The notes below the pieces were generated by a model that saw only the letters and a program-made list of their open reading frames with translations, was not told the DNA's origin and did no database searches. Made by a program: the position numbers and the translations under genes. Of a stretch of 64,000 nt of DNA, positions 16,996 to 24,479 are shown piece after piece. How positions within the stretch are numbered: position 1 is the stretch's first letter; every line of letters begins with the position of its first letter. This stretch comes from Streptomyces sp. (lineage in GTDB: Bacteria; Actinomycetota; Actinomycetes; Streptomycetales; Streptomycetaceae), in contig NZ_JAEKKT010000168.1 of NCBI RefSeq assembly GCF_019510245.1, forward strand, positions 1 through 64,000. The letters run 5' to 3'.

Positions 16996-17787
16996 TCAGC
17001 GGATGCGGGCCACTCCCGCGTAGATGCCGGCGTCCGGCTCCGGGGCCGGAGCCGGGGCGGAGCCGAGCCACTGGGTCGCCGTCACCAGGCCGGGGGACAC
17101 GAGGTCCAGGCCGTCGAAGAAGCGCTCCACTTCGGGGCGGGTGCGGAAGGCGAGCCGGATGCCGCCCCGGGCGTACTCGGCGACGACCTGTTCGACGAGT
17201 TCCGGGTACAGGTCGGACGCGGCGTGCGACAGGATCAGGTAGCTGCCGGACGGCAGCGTGTCGACGAGGGCCCGGACGATGCCGTGGGCGCCCTGCTCGT
17301 CGCTGATGAAGTGCATCAGCGCGATGAGGGAGAGGGCGACCGGGCGGTCGAAGTCCAGGACGTGCCGGGCGTGCCGGACGATCGCCTCCGGGTCGCGCAC
17401 GTCGGCCTGGATGTAGTCGGTCGCCCCCTCGGGGCGGCTGATCAGCAGCGCCTCGGCGTGCCGGAGGACGATCGGGTCGTTGTCGGTGTAGACGACCTTG
17501 GCCGACGGCACGACGTTCTGCACGATCTGGTGGAGGTTCGGCTCGGTGGGGATTCCGGTGCCGATGTCCAGGAACTGGTCGACGCCCTGCCCGGCCAGCC
17601 ACGCCGCCGCCCGGTGCATGAACTGGCGGTTCTGCCGGGCGGCGTCCCTCGCCTCGGGCGGCAGCTTCGCACCGACCGCCTCGTCGACCGGGTAGTTGTC
17701 CTTGCCTCCGAGCAGCCAGTCGTAGACCCGCGCCGGGTGTGCCCTGCTGGTGTCTATCGGCAGAGACGGCTGTGGGTTGGTCGTCAT
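16996..17787 (-). CDS. SAM-dependent methyltransferase, DUF574 family
   Basis: A 263-residue protein of the actinobacterial DUF574 (Methyltransf_19) family. The N terminus (PARVYDWLLGGKDNYPVD) is diagnostic; the SAM-binding loop FLDIGTGIPTEPNLH (about 87-101) and the acidic strand VVYTDNDPIVLRHA follow. These proteins are abundant in Streptomyces and their substrates are mostly unknown. ATG 17787 has GGAG five bases upstream and matches the usual N terminus; a longer frame to 17886 adds unrelated residues. It is monocistronic and points away from a region with a hexanucleotide repeat. Confidence 0.9.
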   Translation of the reverse strand: MTTNPQPSLPIDTSRAHPARVYDWLLGGKDNYPVDEAVGAKLPPEARDAARQNRQFMHRAAAWLAGQGVDQFLDIGTGIPTEPNLHQIVQNVVPSAKVVYTDNDPIVLRHAEALLISRPEGATDYIQADVRDPEAIVRHARHVLDFDRPVALSLIALMHFISDEQGAHGIVRALVDTLPSGSYLILSHAASDLYPELVEQVVAEYARGGIRLAFRTRPEVERFFDGLDLVSPGLVTATQWLGSAPAPAPEPDAGIYAGVARIR

Positions 17788-18203
17788 GGCAACTCCATCG
17801 CGCCGGGGAGACGGTGAGAGACCGAGGTCATGGTGATCGTACTCGGGCTCCTCATCCGCCTTGCCCACCGGGCGACTTGGCCGCACGGGGCCGGTGCGGC
17901 CTTCGGGGGGTGGGCAGTTGCTCGTGGCAGCAGCCGAACCGCCGAGGGCGTGATGTACGACTCGACGCCGGCGCCGTCGCCACCGTCTGCGGCTGCGGCT
18001 GCGGCTGCGGCTGCGGCTGCGGCTGCGGCTGCGGCTGCGGCCAGATCAAGGCAGTTCGCTGTCCCACGCCGATTGCACGCCACGTACGACCAACTCGTCC
18101 GGAGCGGACGAGAACCGGGCCCCAGGCCCGCTACGCGGATGCCGAGGCCCTGGGGTTGCGCCGCTGAACGGCGGGAAACGCCGACGGGGTCGGGCGGTCG
18201 AGG
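17788..18203. other. Noncoding gap carrying a hexanucleotide tandem repeat
   Basis: About 415 bases without a supported gene, bounded by the methyltransferase start and the Ppx/GppA stop. The only standout structure is the GCGGCT repeat at 17989-18040; long frames through it are artefacts of its codon-neutral composition. The methyltransferase promoter must lie at the left end. Confidence 0.45.
17989..18040. repeat. GCGGCT hexanucleotide tandem repeat
   Basis: Eight perfect GCGGCT units plus a partial GCGG, uninterrupted, 52 bases in all. It lies about 200 bases upstream of the methyltransferase start and about 160 bases beyond the Ppx/GppA stop. Because the unit is a multiple of three, every frame through it stays open (poly-Ala, Cys-Gly or Pro-Gln), which creates spurious long frames. 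Confidence 0.9.
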
Positions 18204-19343
18204 TCAGGCGGTCGGTGTCGTCTGCGGGGCGCTCCGCAGTGGCAGCAGGCTGACGGCCCTCGCGACCGACCCGTCCCGGTCGCCGTACCGGTCCCCGTCC
18301 CGGTTCGCGCCGTCCCGGTCCCCGTCCCGGTTCGCGCCGTCCCGGTCCCCGTCCCGGTTCGCGCCGTCCCGGTTCGCGTCCCGGTTCGTGCCGTGCGCCG
18401 CCTCCATGTCGGCCCACCAGTCGGCGCCGTCCTCCAGGTAGCGCAGCAGGATGCCCTCGCGCAGGGCCCAGGGGCAGATCGCAAGCTTCTTCACCCCGCT
18501 CAGTTTCATCGCGGTGTGGCCGACGACCGCTCCCGCGAGACTCTGCCGGGCCCGTGGCGCGGAGATGCCGGGCAGGCCGGCGCGCTCCGTCACCGGCAGG
18601 GCGGCCAGCCGGTCGATCGCCCGGCGCAGGTCGCCCCGGCACAGGATCCGCTCGGCGAACGGGCCGTCCCGCCCCGGGGCCGCGCCGCACAGCCGGGCCA
18701 GCTGCTGGAAGGTGCGGGAGGTGGCGACGACGGTGTGCGGGTGTTCCCAGCGGATGCGGGCGGTGGCGTCGCGCAGCTGATGGCGGGCCCGGCGGCGCAG
18801 TTCGCGCAGTTCGTCCGCCGTCGGCGGCCCCTCGTGGCCCAGGAACTCGTTGGTCAGCCGGCCCGCCCCGAGGGGCAGCGAGACCGCGAACTCCGGCATC
18901 CGGCCCCGCCCGAAGGCCACCTCGAAGGAGCCGCCCCCGATGTCGAAGACGGCCAGCGGACCGGCCCGCCAGCCCATCCAGCGCCGGACGCCGAGAAAGG
19001 TCAGCTGGGCCTCCACCTCGCCGGGCAGCACGCACAGCCGTATCCCGGCGTCCTGGGCCACGGTCCGCAGGACGGCCACGCGGTCGGGTGCGTTGCGTAC
19101 GACGGCGGTGGCGAACGCCAGGGGTTCCGGGGCGCCCCACCGGCGGGCGATCTCGACGGCCTTGCGCAGCGCCTCGACCAGCTGCTCGGTGGCCCTCTCC
19201 CCGAAGTACCCGTCGGCTCCGACCTGTTCGGACAGGCGGAGTTTCCACTTGGCGGTGTGCACCGGCAGCGGCACCCCGCCCGTCGCGTCGGTCACCACCA
19301 GCCGGACCGTGTTCGATCCCGCGTCCACCAGGCCCACTCTCAT
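18204..19343 (-). CDS. Ppx/GppA-family phosphatase with repetitive C-terminal tail
   Basis: A 379-residue ASKHA-fold protein. Recognisable blocks are MRVGLVDAGSNTVRLVV (phosphate-1 loop), AVVRNAPDR, FDIGGGSFEVAFG (phosphate-2) and a C-terminal ISAPRARQSLAGAVV. It probably hydrolyses polyphosphate or (p)ppGpp-type substrates, as in exopolyphosphatase/pppGpp phosphatase. The last ~70 residues are unlike the family: three perfect nine-residue repeats of the RDGANRDGD type, from a 27-base tandem repeat, then a hydrophobic end. ATG 19343 begins exactly at the first strand; upstream frames are leader sequence. Confidence 0.85.
   Translation of the reverse strand: MRVGLVDAGSNTVRLVVTDATGGVPLPVHTAKWKLRLSEQVGADGYFGERATEQLVEALRKAVEIARRWGAPEPLAFATAVVRNAPDRVAVLRTVAQDAGIRLCVLPGEVEAQLTFLGVRRWMGWRAGPLAVFDIGGGSFEVAFGRGRMPEFAVSLPLGAGRLTNEFLGHEGPPTADELRELRRRARHQLRDATARIRWEHPHTVVATSRTFQQLARLCGAAPGRDGPFAERILCRGDLRRAIDRLAALPVTERAGLPGISAPRARQSLAGAVVGHTAMKLSGVKKLAICPWALREGILLRYLEDGADWWADMEAAHGTNRDANRDGANRDGDRDGANRDGDRDGANRDGDRYGDRDGSVARAVSLLPLRSAPQTTPTA
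18291..18371. repeat. Three perfect 27-base tandem repeats within the Ppx/GppA tail
   Basis: Copies occupy 18291-18317, 18318-18344 and 18345-18371 and are identical. Flanking degenerate half-copies extend the pattern on both sides. In the gene frame each copy adds nine residues rich in Asp, Arg, Asn and Gly, so copy-number change would not shift frame. Confidence 0.9.
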
Positions 19344-19555
19344 GGGCTTCACGTACCCAGCGCAGCCGGGGTGATGCGGTGCGTGCGCGGCGGCGGGAGC
19401 AAAGGCGCGCGCACGGGTGTGCGCAGGGGGTGCGCGCAGCGGGCCGTGCGCAGGGCGTGTGCAGCACGTGGCCTCCTGACCGTCCGCGGGCCGCCTCCTC
19501 CTCCGCCCGCCCCGCCCGAACACGTCAACGCATACGCGTACTGCATTTCACGTTT

Positions 19556-19591
19556 TTGTGTGCGGGAACAGACGGCCGTACGATGTGGCCC
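19556..19591 (+). promoter_or_regulatory. Candidate leaderless promoter of the winged-helix regulator
   Basis: TTGTGT (19556-19561) and TACGAT (19579-19584) are separated by 17 bases, the optimum for the principal sigma factor. The -10 element ends seven bases before the ATG at 19592, so transcription would begin at or next to the A of the start codon. No ribosome binding site is visible, consistent with a leaderless message. Confidence 0.6.
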
Positions 19592-19948
19592 ATGGTGGGA
19601 GTCCACGGAGTTCCCGAGCCGCACACCGGCTGGACGTTCCTGACGAGTCACGCACGCGTCCTGGCCAGCATCGCCGACGACCACAACACCCGGATCCGCG
19701 ACATCGCGGCCCGCTGCCGGCTCACCGAACGCGCCGTCCAGAAGATCATCTCGGACCTGGAAGCGGACGGCTACCTCTCCCACACCCGCAACGGCCGCAC
19801 CAACCAGTACCGCATCGACCCGGACAAGGTGCTCCGCCACCCCGCCGAAGCCGGTGACGGCCTCACCGTCGCCTCCCTCCTGGCCATGCTGGTCAGGGAC
19901 GAGGCGGACCGCCGGACCACGGGCGAACAGGCCGAGGGCGGTTCCTGA
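19592..19948 (+). CDS. Small winged-helix transcriptional regulator
   Basis: A 118-residue protein. After a short lead (PHTGWTFLTSHARVL) a winged helix spans about residues 18-85: IRDIAARCRLTERAVQKIISDLEADGYL, then the wing HTRNGRTNQYRI. This is the MarR/ArsR-like family common in Streptomyces that starts with a TFLTSHARVL motif. ATG 19592 is preferred over 19583 because a promoter -10 box (19579-19584) covers the latter, implying a leaderless transcript. It is followed after about 100 bases by a di-Mop protein. Targets and ligand unknown. Confidence 0.82.
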   Translation: MVGVHGVPEPHTGWTFLTSHARVLASIADDHNTRIRDIAARCRLTERAVQKIISDLEADGYLSHTRNGRTNQYRIDPDKVLRHPAEAGDGLTVASLLAMLVRDEADRRTTGEQAEGGS

Positions 19949-20045
19949 CGGGCGCGCCGCTCCCGAACGGCTAACTTGTGGAGTCGACGTAGGGACGAAT
20001 CCCGACAATCCGCCCCTCCCCCCTCCCTCTGTTAGGCGGCCCGTC

Positions 20046-20468
20046 ATGAGCCTGAGCATCCGCAACCAGATCCCCGGCACCGTCACCGCCGTCACCCCGG
20101 GCGAGGTGATGGCGACCGTGAAGGTCCGGGTCGCCGGCGGCCAGGAACTCACCGCCGCGATCACCCTGGAGGCGGTCCGGGAGCTGGGGCTCGCCGAGGG
20201 TTCGGCGGTACGCGCGATGGTCAAGTCCACCGAGGTCGCGCTCGCCACCGGCCGGGTGCCGGGCGTGTCCATCCGCAACCAGCTGCCCGGCACGGTCAGC
20301 GACGTGGCCACCGGCGGGGCGATGGCCACGGTCAGGGTCGCCGTGGACGGAGGCCAGGACCTCACCGCGGCGATCACCAGGGACGCGGTCGGCGATCTCG
20401 GCCTGACGGCCGGTGCGCCGGTCGTGGCGCTCATCAAGGCGACCGAGGTGTCCCTCGCCACCGCCTGA
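20046..20468 (+). CDS. Di-Mop molybdopterin/molybdate-binding protein (molbindin-like)
   Basis: A 140-residue cytoplasmic protein made of two tandem TOBE/Mop domains (about 2-68 and 73-139), each starting SIRNQ-PGTV and ending with a K-TEV-LAT strand. Di-Mop molbindins store or buffer molybdate oxyanions. The two halves are clearly internal duplicates. No modABC, molybdenum-cofactor gene or molybdoenzyme is nearby, so the role is storage or signalling rather than part of a local uptake operon. ATG 20046 is directly at the first Mop motif. Confidence 0.88.
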   Translation: MSLSIRNQIPGTVTAVTPGEVMATVKVRVAGGQELTAAITLEAVRELGLAEGSAVRAMVKSTEVALATGRVPGVSIRNQLPGTVSDVATGGAMATVRVAVDGGQDLTAAITRDAVGDLGLTAGAPVVALIKATEVSLATA

Positions 20469-20510
20469 CCCCGCGCGGGTCGGCACCGGCGGAGAGCGGG
20501 CACCCGGTCG

Positions 20511-21509
20511 TCACTTCTCGCCGTGCTGCCGCCGGATCCTCGAGGCCACCTCGTTCTCCTCCGTCTCCCACCAGGGGCGGACCCGGTCGGCCGCCGGGGC
20601 GGCGGGGCCGGCGACCGTGGCCGCCGTGGCTGCGGGGGAGGCCGCGGGGACCGCGGCGAGCTGCTCGTCCAGGTGCCGGTCGAGGGCGGCCGTCTGGACG
20701 CGTTCCGCCCGCGCCCACTGGAACAGGAGCGCCAGCAGGAACGGCAGGGCGACCAGCTCGGCGATGCTGAGCATCGCGCCGCCGCCGATCTGCTGGTCGT
20801 GCCGGACGTCGGGGGCCCAGGACGGATGGTGGTGCAGGTACCACGCGCCGGCGATCAGCGTGCCGTGCGTCATCACGACGACTCCGGGAACCGCGTCGAT
20901 CACGCCGTCCAGGAAGACGAGGGCCGCCCGCACCGGATGGGTGCACCAGGCGGGCAGGGTCTCCTCACGGGTCAGGACCGGCACGACGAAGAGGCAGCCC
21001 GCCACCAGCAGGTGCAGGTACATCAGCTCGTGCAGCCAGCCCACGCGCAGTGCGGTGGCGAAGTACGGGGTGAAGTAGACCGTGAGCTCGGTGGCAAGGA
21101 CGAGGGCCGTGCTGACCAGGGGGAAGGTCAGGAGGCGGACCACGCGCCCGGTCATCGCACGGCGGACCCGCGCCGCCGCGCCCTGCGGCAGCGCCTCCAC
21201 CGCCAGCCGCAGCGGGTCGCCGAGGGCCAGGCCGAGCGGGGCCAGGAGGTCGAGCAGGATGTTCTGCACGGCCGCGGGCCAGAACAGCACATGGTCGTAG
21301 ACGGCCAGGCCGGACATCGTCGCGACGACCAGCGCCCCGAGCCCCAGCACCGCGAAGGCCGCGGACCGGGCCGGCGACCAGGACCCGCCCCCGGCGCGCA
21401 CGAGCCGCACACCCCAGCCGTACAGCCCGCCCAGGGCCACGACCAGCAGCAACGCGGGCACGTCCAGCTGCCACGACGTCAGCAGCCGGCCCACAGTCAG
21501 CTCGGCCAT
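20511..21509 (-). CDS. CtaG-type cytochrome c oxidase assembly protein
   Basis: A 332-residue polytopic membrane protein of the caa3-type CtaG family, with about seven to eight helices and the characteristic sequences DHVLFWPAAVQNILLDLLAPLG, FTPYFATAL...HELMYLHLL and DQQIGGGAMLSIAELVALP. Conserved His residues in helices are thought to deliver copper to the CuB site of cytochrome oxidase. The C-terminal ~60 residues are an Ala/Pro-rich cytoplasmic tail. ATG 21509 is preferred over GTG 21518 because AGAAGG lies nine bases before it. No oxidase subunits are adjacent. Confidence 0.88.
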   Translation of the reverse strand: MAELTVGRLLTSWQLDVPALLLVVALGGLYGWGVRLVRAGGGSWSPARSAAFAVLGLGALVVATMSGLAVYDHVLFWPAAVQNILLDLLAPLGLALGDPLRLAVEALPQGAAARVRRAMTGRVVRLLTFPLVSTALVLATELTVYFTPYFATALRVGWLHELMYLHLLVAGCLFVVPVLTREETLPAWCTHPVRAALVFLDGVIDAVPGVVVMTHGTLIAGAWYLHHHPSWAPDVRHDQQIGGGAMLSIAELVALPFLLALLFQWARAERVQTAALDRHLDEQLAAVPAASPAATAATVAGPAAPAADRVRPWWETEENEVASRIRRQHGEK

Positions 21510-21618
21510 CCGGCTCACCCTTCTTCGGTCGGGGACGAAACGGGTCAGGTCAGTCCACTGCGCGACGCTATACCCGTCCCGCCCCGCCCCCGCACCGGGG
21601 CTCGTGCAGAATCGGCGC

Positions 21619-21636
21619 GATCACCGAGCGGTGATC
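21619..21636. promoter_or_regulatory. Perfect palindrome upstream of the lipoprotein gene
   Basis: GATCACCG-AG-CGGTGATC, two perfect eight-base arms with a two-base centre, located 25 bases before the ATG at 21661. It overlaps the expected promoter zone, which fits an operator for a dimeric repressor rather than a terminator; no T-run follows. Confidence 0.6.
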
Positions 21637-21660
21637 GATACGGTTCTCAAGGGGGGATTC

Positions 21661-22254
21661 ATGTTCGGAAAGCGGCTCATAGTGAGCACCGCCATCGCGA
21701 TTCTGATCGGCACGCTCGGCGCGTGCTCCGGGGGCGGCGACGGGAACGGGGTCGACGACGGCGTCACCTACGGACAGGACGGCACGAACACCGGGACGGA
21801 CACCGGGACGAACCCCGGCACGGACACCGGGACCGGGAACGGCTCCGCCGGCACCCCCTCCGCCCAGGACGACACCGTCCGCGGGCTGAAGGACACCGTC
21901 CGGCACGTCACCGCGAGGACCACCCGGGCCACCCGCCCCCGCCTGGTCAAGAAGTGCTCCACCGCCACGCGCCGGGTCCGGCACACCTCCAGCAGCGGGT
22001 CCGGCAGCAAGCGGAGGACCCGGACCTGGTACACGACCGAGCGGTACCGGTCCTGCACCAAGGTCCACCGCGGCACCGAGACCTACCGGAAGACCGTCCG
22101 CACCGAGAAGTGGTGCGTGGAGCTGGACGACGTGAACGGCGACCGGGGGCGCGACGACGTCTGGTACCAGGTCAGCAGCTCGGTCTACGCCGACGCCCTG
22201 GCCGCGGACGACCACGCCCGGCTGGAGTTCGCCGCGACCCGCGAGGGCTGCTGA
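21661..22254 (+). CDS. Secreted lipoprotein, hypothetical
   Basis: A 197-residue protein with a lipoprotein signal (hydrophobic core at 5-20, lipobox LGAC, Cys at 22). A Gly/Thr/Asp-rich linker (about 23-70) precedes a basic domain (about 72-197) rich in Arg, Thr and Ser with paired Cys residues (KKCSTATR, RSCTKVH, KWCVEL, REGC), suggesting disulfides in an extracellular fold. The NGDRGRDDVWYQVS segment recurs in uncharacterised Streptomyces proteins. A GGGGGGATTC ribosome region precedes the ATG. No function can be assigned. Confidence 0.75.
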   Translation: MFGKRLIVSTAIAILIGTLGACSGGGDGNGVDDGVTYGQDGTNTGTDTGTNPGTDTGTGNGSAGTPSAQDDTVRGLKDTVRHVTARTTRATRPRLVKKCSTATRRVRHTSSSGSGSKRRTRTWYTTERYRSCTKVHRGTETYRKTVRTEKWCVELDDVNGDRGRDDVWYQVSSSVYADALAADDHARLEFAATREGC

Positions 22255-22436
22255 GCCGCCCGGCCACCGCCGCCCTCCCGGGCCCGCGTCACAGTTCTGT
22301 GCCGGGCCAAGGTGATCCTTGTTCACTTTCGTTCGGCCGTACCTAAAGTGATCAACGCGGCCCGCGGATCCTGACCACCTCCGCCGCCGCACAGGGGAAA
22401 CGGGGAACGACGGGGAACACGGGGGGCTTCACCATC

Positions 22437-23117
22437 ATGAGGGAACGATTCGCCATGCCTCGGCGCGGGCCGGGGCGGCCGTTCGCCGCGCTGCTGGCCG
22501 CCGTCGGCGTCGTCGCCGGGGTGCTGGTCGGCCGGCCGGGGCTGGAGTCGGTGCCGGGGTGCGGGACCTCGGCGGACCTGTATCCCTCGCAGACCGCGAA
22601 GGACTGGGTGTCGTACGCCGACCACGTGGTGATCGCCGGCCCGACCGGGGAGCGGGAGACGAACCGGCGGACGTACCCCAAGGGTGCCGTGGCGTACGCG
22701 ATGGACCGGCTGGTGAGCTTCCGGACCGACAGCACGCTGTGGTCGCGCCCCTCGCCCCGGCACGCCCTCGGCTCCGCCTTCGACCTGGTCGCCCCCGGCT
22801 GGGAGGTCTACCGGTCCAGCGGCACCCGCGTCGCCGAGATGGCCACCGACGCGCCCCGCCTCCAGGTGGGCCACACCTACCTGCTGGCCCTGCGCTGGCA
22901 CGAGGGCGGCTGGGCGGTCCTCGGCGAGGGCGGGGCCGTGCCCTTCGACGACCGCACCGGCGACCAGGGCGAGTGGTGCGGGCGGGTGCTGAGCAAGGAG
23001 GACGTCGCCGAGGGCGAGCGCTTCTCCCGGCACGACGACCACAGCCTGGAGAAGGCGCTGCTGGGACAGGACGAGCAGGCCGCCAGGAGAGCCCTGGACC
23101 AGGCGGCCCGGGACTGA
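22437..23117 (+). CDS. Exported hypothetical protein
   Basis: A 226-residue protein with a basic N terminus and one hydrophobic segment (about 15-32, FAALLAAVGVVAGVLVG) acting as signal or anchor. The remaining ~190 residues form a compact extracellular domain with Cys at about 42 and near 182 and a central YLLALRWHEGGWAVLGEG hairpin. No family was recognised. An alternative ATG at 22455 would remove six residues and has GAGGGA nine bases upstream, so the start is uncertain. A GTTCACTTTCG element (22319-22329) upstream resembles a single PhoP half-repeat, but no second repeat adjoins it. Confidence 0.7.
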   Translation: MRERFAMPRRGPGRPFAALLAAVGVVAGVLVGRPGLESVPGCGTSADLYPSQTAKDWVSYADHVVIAGPTGERETNRRTYPKGAVAYAMDRLVSFRTDSTLWSRPSPRHALGSAFDLVAPGWEVYRSSGTRVAEMATDAPRLQVGHTYLLALRWHEGGWAVLGEGGAVPFDDRTGDQGEWCGRVLSKEDVAEGERFSRHDDHSLEKALLGQDEQAARRALDQAARD

Positions 23118-23454
23118 GCCCCGTACCCCGGTTCTTCACACCTGGCCATATCCGGCCACGCCCGGCCGCACAGGGTGGTACGACTGTCCCCGTCCCGCCC
23201 GGACGACCGCGACCTGACCGAACTCGCCGTGCCCGCCCGGCTCCTGGGCGGCGCGGGTGCCGGAAGAGCCTCGTCCCGCCTGACCCTCCAGTACACAGGC
23301 ACCCACATCTCCCCCACCGAAATGGCATGAACGGTTCACCTGCGCTCCACCTTCGACGCGTTGGTGCGCAAGGAACCGGCCATTGACTCGACCCGCGCGG
23401 CAACCCGTTGGAGCCGCGTAGGGGGCCATTCGTTTCCGTATAGGGGGGGGCACA
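23118..23454 (+). promoter_or_regulatory. Long leader of the Pst-like operon
   Basis: About 335 bases with no supported gene. It contains the PHO-box-like repeats at 23334-23355 and a GC-rich first half. TTGACT at 23383-23388 could be a -35 element, but a good -10 was not seen at the right distance. A long G-run just before 23455 provides the ribosome binding site. Confidence 0.55.
23334..23355 (+). promoter_or_regulatory. PHO-box-like tandem direct repeat
   Basis: Two adjacent 11-base units, GTTCACCTGCG and CTCCACCTTCG, lie about 100 bases before the pstC start. The first agrees completely with the Streptomyces PhoP direct-repeat consensus as I know it (GTTCA, three pyrimidines, purine, G/C, G); the second at about 8 of 11 positions. 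This is the expected place and form of a PhoP operator for phosphate-starvation induction. Confidence 0.65.
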
Positions 23455-24477
23455 GTGGTGTCCGCGCTCAAGGGTTCCGCAGGGGCGGAATCCGAAAGAC
23501 CCGTGCCCAGGCAGCTGTCGGCCGCCCGGGGGCTCGGGGACCGGATCTTCCGGGTCCAGTTGACGGCCTCCGGGGTCATCGTCCTCGCCATCATGGCTGC
23601 CGTAGGGCTGTTCCTGCTGCTCCGGGCCGGACAGGCGCTGCGGACCAGAGGGGTCTGGGGCTTCCTCACCACCGCCGAATGGCAGCCGGACGTACACCGC
23701 TTCGGCATCGCGGCCGTGCTCACCGGCACCCTGCTCATCGCCGCCGTGGCCGTCACGATCAGTGTGCCGCTGGCCCTCGGGACCGCCCTGTTCATCTCGG
23801 ACGTCGCGCCCCGCCCGCTGCGCCGCACGCTCGTCTCCATGGTCGACCTGATGGCCGCCGTGCCGTCCGTGGTCTACGGCCTGTGGGGCCTGTTCTTCCT
23901 CCAGCAGCACGTCATCGGCCTCTCCCGCTGGCTGTCGGACTGGTTCGGGTGGATACCGTTCCTGCACGTCGACGGCACCCAGCCGGGCGAACCGCTGGCC
24001 TCGCAGAGCGTCTACACCGCCTCCACCTTCGTCGCCGGGATCGTCGTCGCGCTGATGGTCGCGCCGATCCAGTGCTCGGTGATGCGCGAGGTGTTCGCGC
24101 AGGCACCGGCCGGCGAACGGGAGGGTGCCTACGCGCTCGGCGCCACCCGCTGGGGCATGATCCGCGCGGTCGTGCTGCCGTACGGCATGGGCGGGATCAT
24201 CGGCGGCACCATGCTGGGCCTGGGCCGCGCCCTCGGCGAGACCATCGCGGTCTACCTGATCATCTCCCCGGTCTTCACGATCCAGCCGCACATCCTGCAG
24301 ACCGGCTCGAACTCCGTCTCCTCCCTCATCGCCCTGCACTACGGCGATGCCTCGACCTTCGGCATGTCGGCGCTGATGGCGGCGGGCCTGGCGCTGTTCC
24401 TGCTCACCCTGGCGGTCAACTTCACCGCTTCCTCGATCGTGGCGCGGTCACGGTCCGGCGCACAGAGCGAGGCCTGA
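23455..24477 (+). CDS. pstC: Phosphate-type ABC transporter permease PstC
   Basis: A 340-residue membrane protein with six helices. The PstC signature is clear: VPSVVYGLWGLFF, REGAYALGATRWGMIRAVVLPYGMGGIIGG and GLGRALGETIAVYLI. GTG 23455 is chosen because a run of eight G lies just upstream. It is followed after two bases by pstA and heads a seven-gene run lacking an ordinary short pstS first gene. It probably imports phosphate or another oxyanion with the surface proteins encoded downstream; the nearby PHO box favours phosphate. It is unlikely to be the only pst system in such a genome, but that cannot be tested here. Confidence 0.9.
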   Translation: MVSALKGSAGAESERPVPRQLSAARGLGDRIFRVQLTASGVIVLAIMAAVGLFLLLRAGQALRTRGVWGFLTTAEWQPDVHRFGIAAVLTGTLLIAAVAVTISVPLALGTALFISDVAPRPLRRTLVSMVDLMAAVPSVVYGLWGLFFLQQHVIGLSRWLSDWFGWIPFLHVDGTQPGEPLASQSVYTASTFVAGIVVALMVAPIQCSVMREVFAQAPAGEREGAYALGATRWGMIRAVVLPYGMGGIIGGTMLGLGRALGETIAVYLIISPVFTIQPHILQTGSNSVSSLIALHYGDASTFGMSALMAAGLALFLLTLAVNFTASSIVARSRSGAQSEA

Positions 24478-24479
24478 CG

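Noticed and set aside
18291..18371. Regular repeats considered as a CRISPR array.
   Set aside because: The units are directly adjacent without unique spacers, lie inside a coding region and no cas gene is near.
17830..18441. Plus-strand frame through the GCGGCT repeat giving a poly-Ala protein.
   Set aside because: It exists because the hexamer and the 27-base repeats lack stops; it overlaps the Ppx/GppA 3' end and has no ribosome site or recognised domain.
22319..22329. GTTCACTTTCG upstream of the 22437 gene as a second PHO box.
   Set aside because: Only one half-repeat matches; adjacent 11-base windows do not, so evidence is too weak for a separate call.
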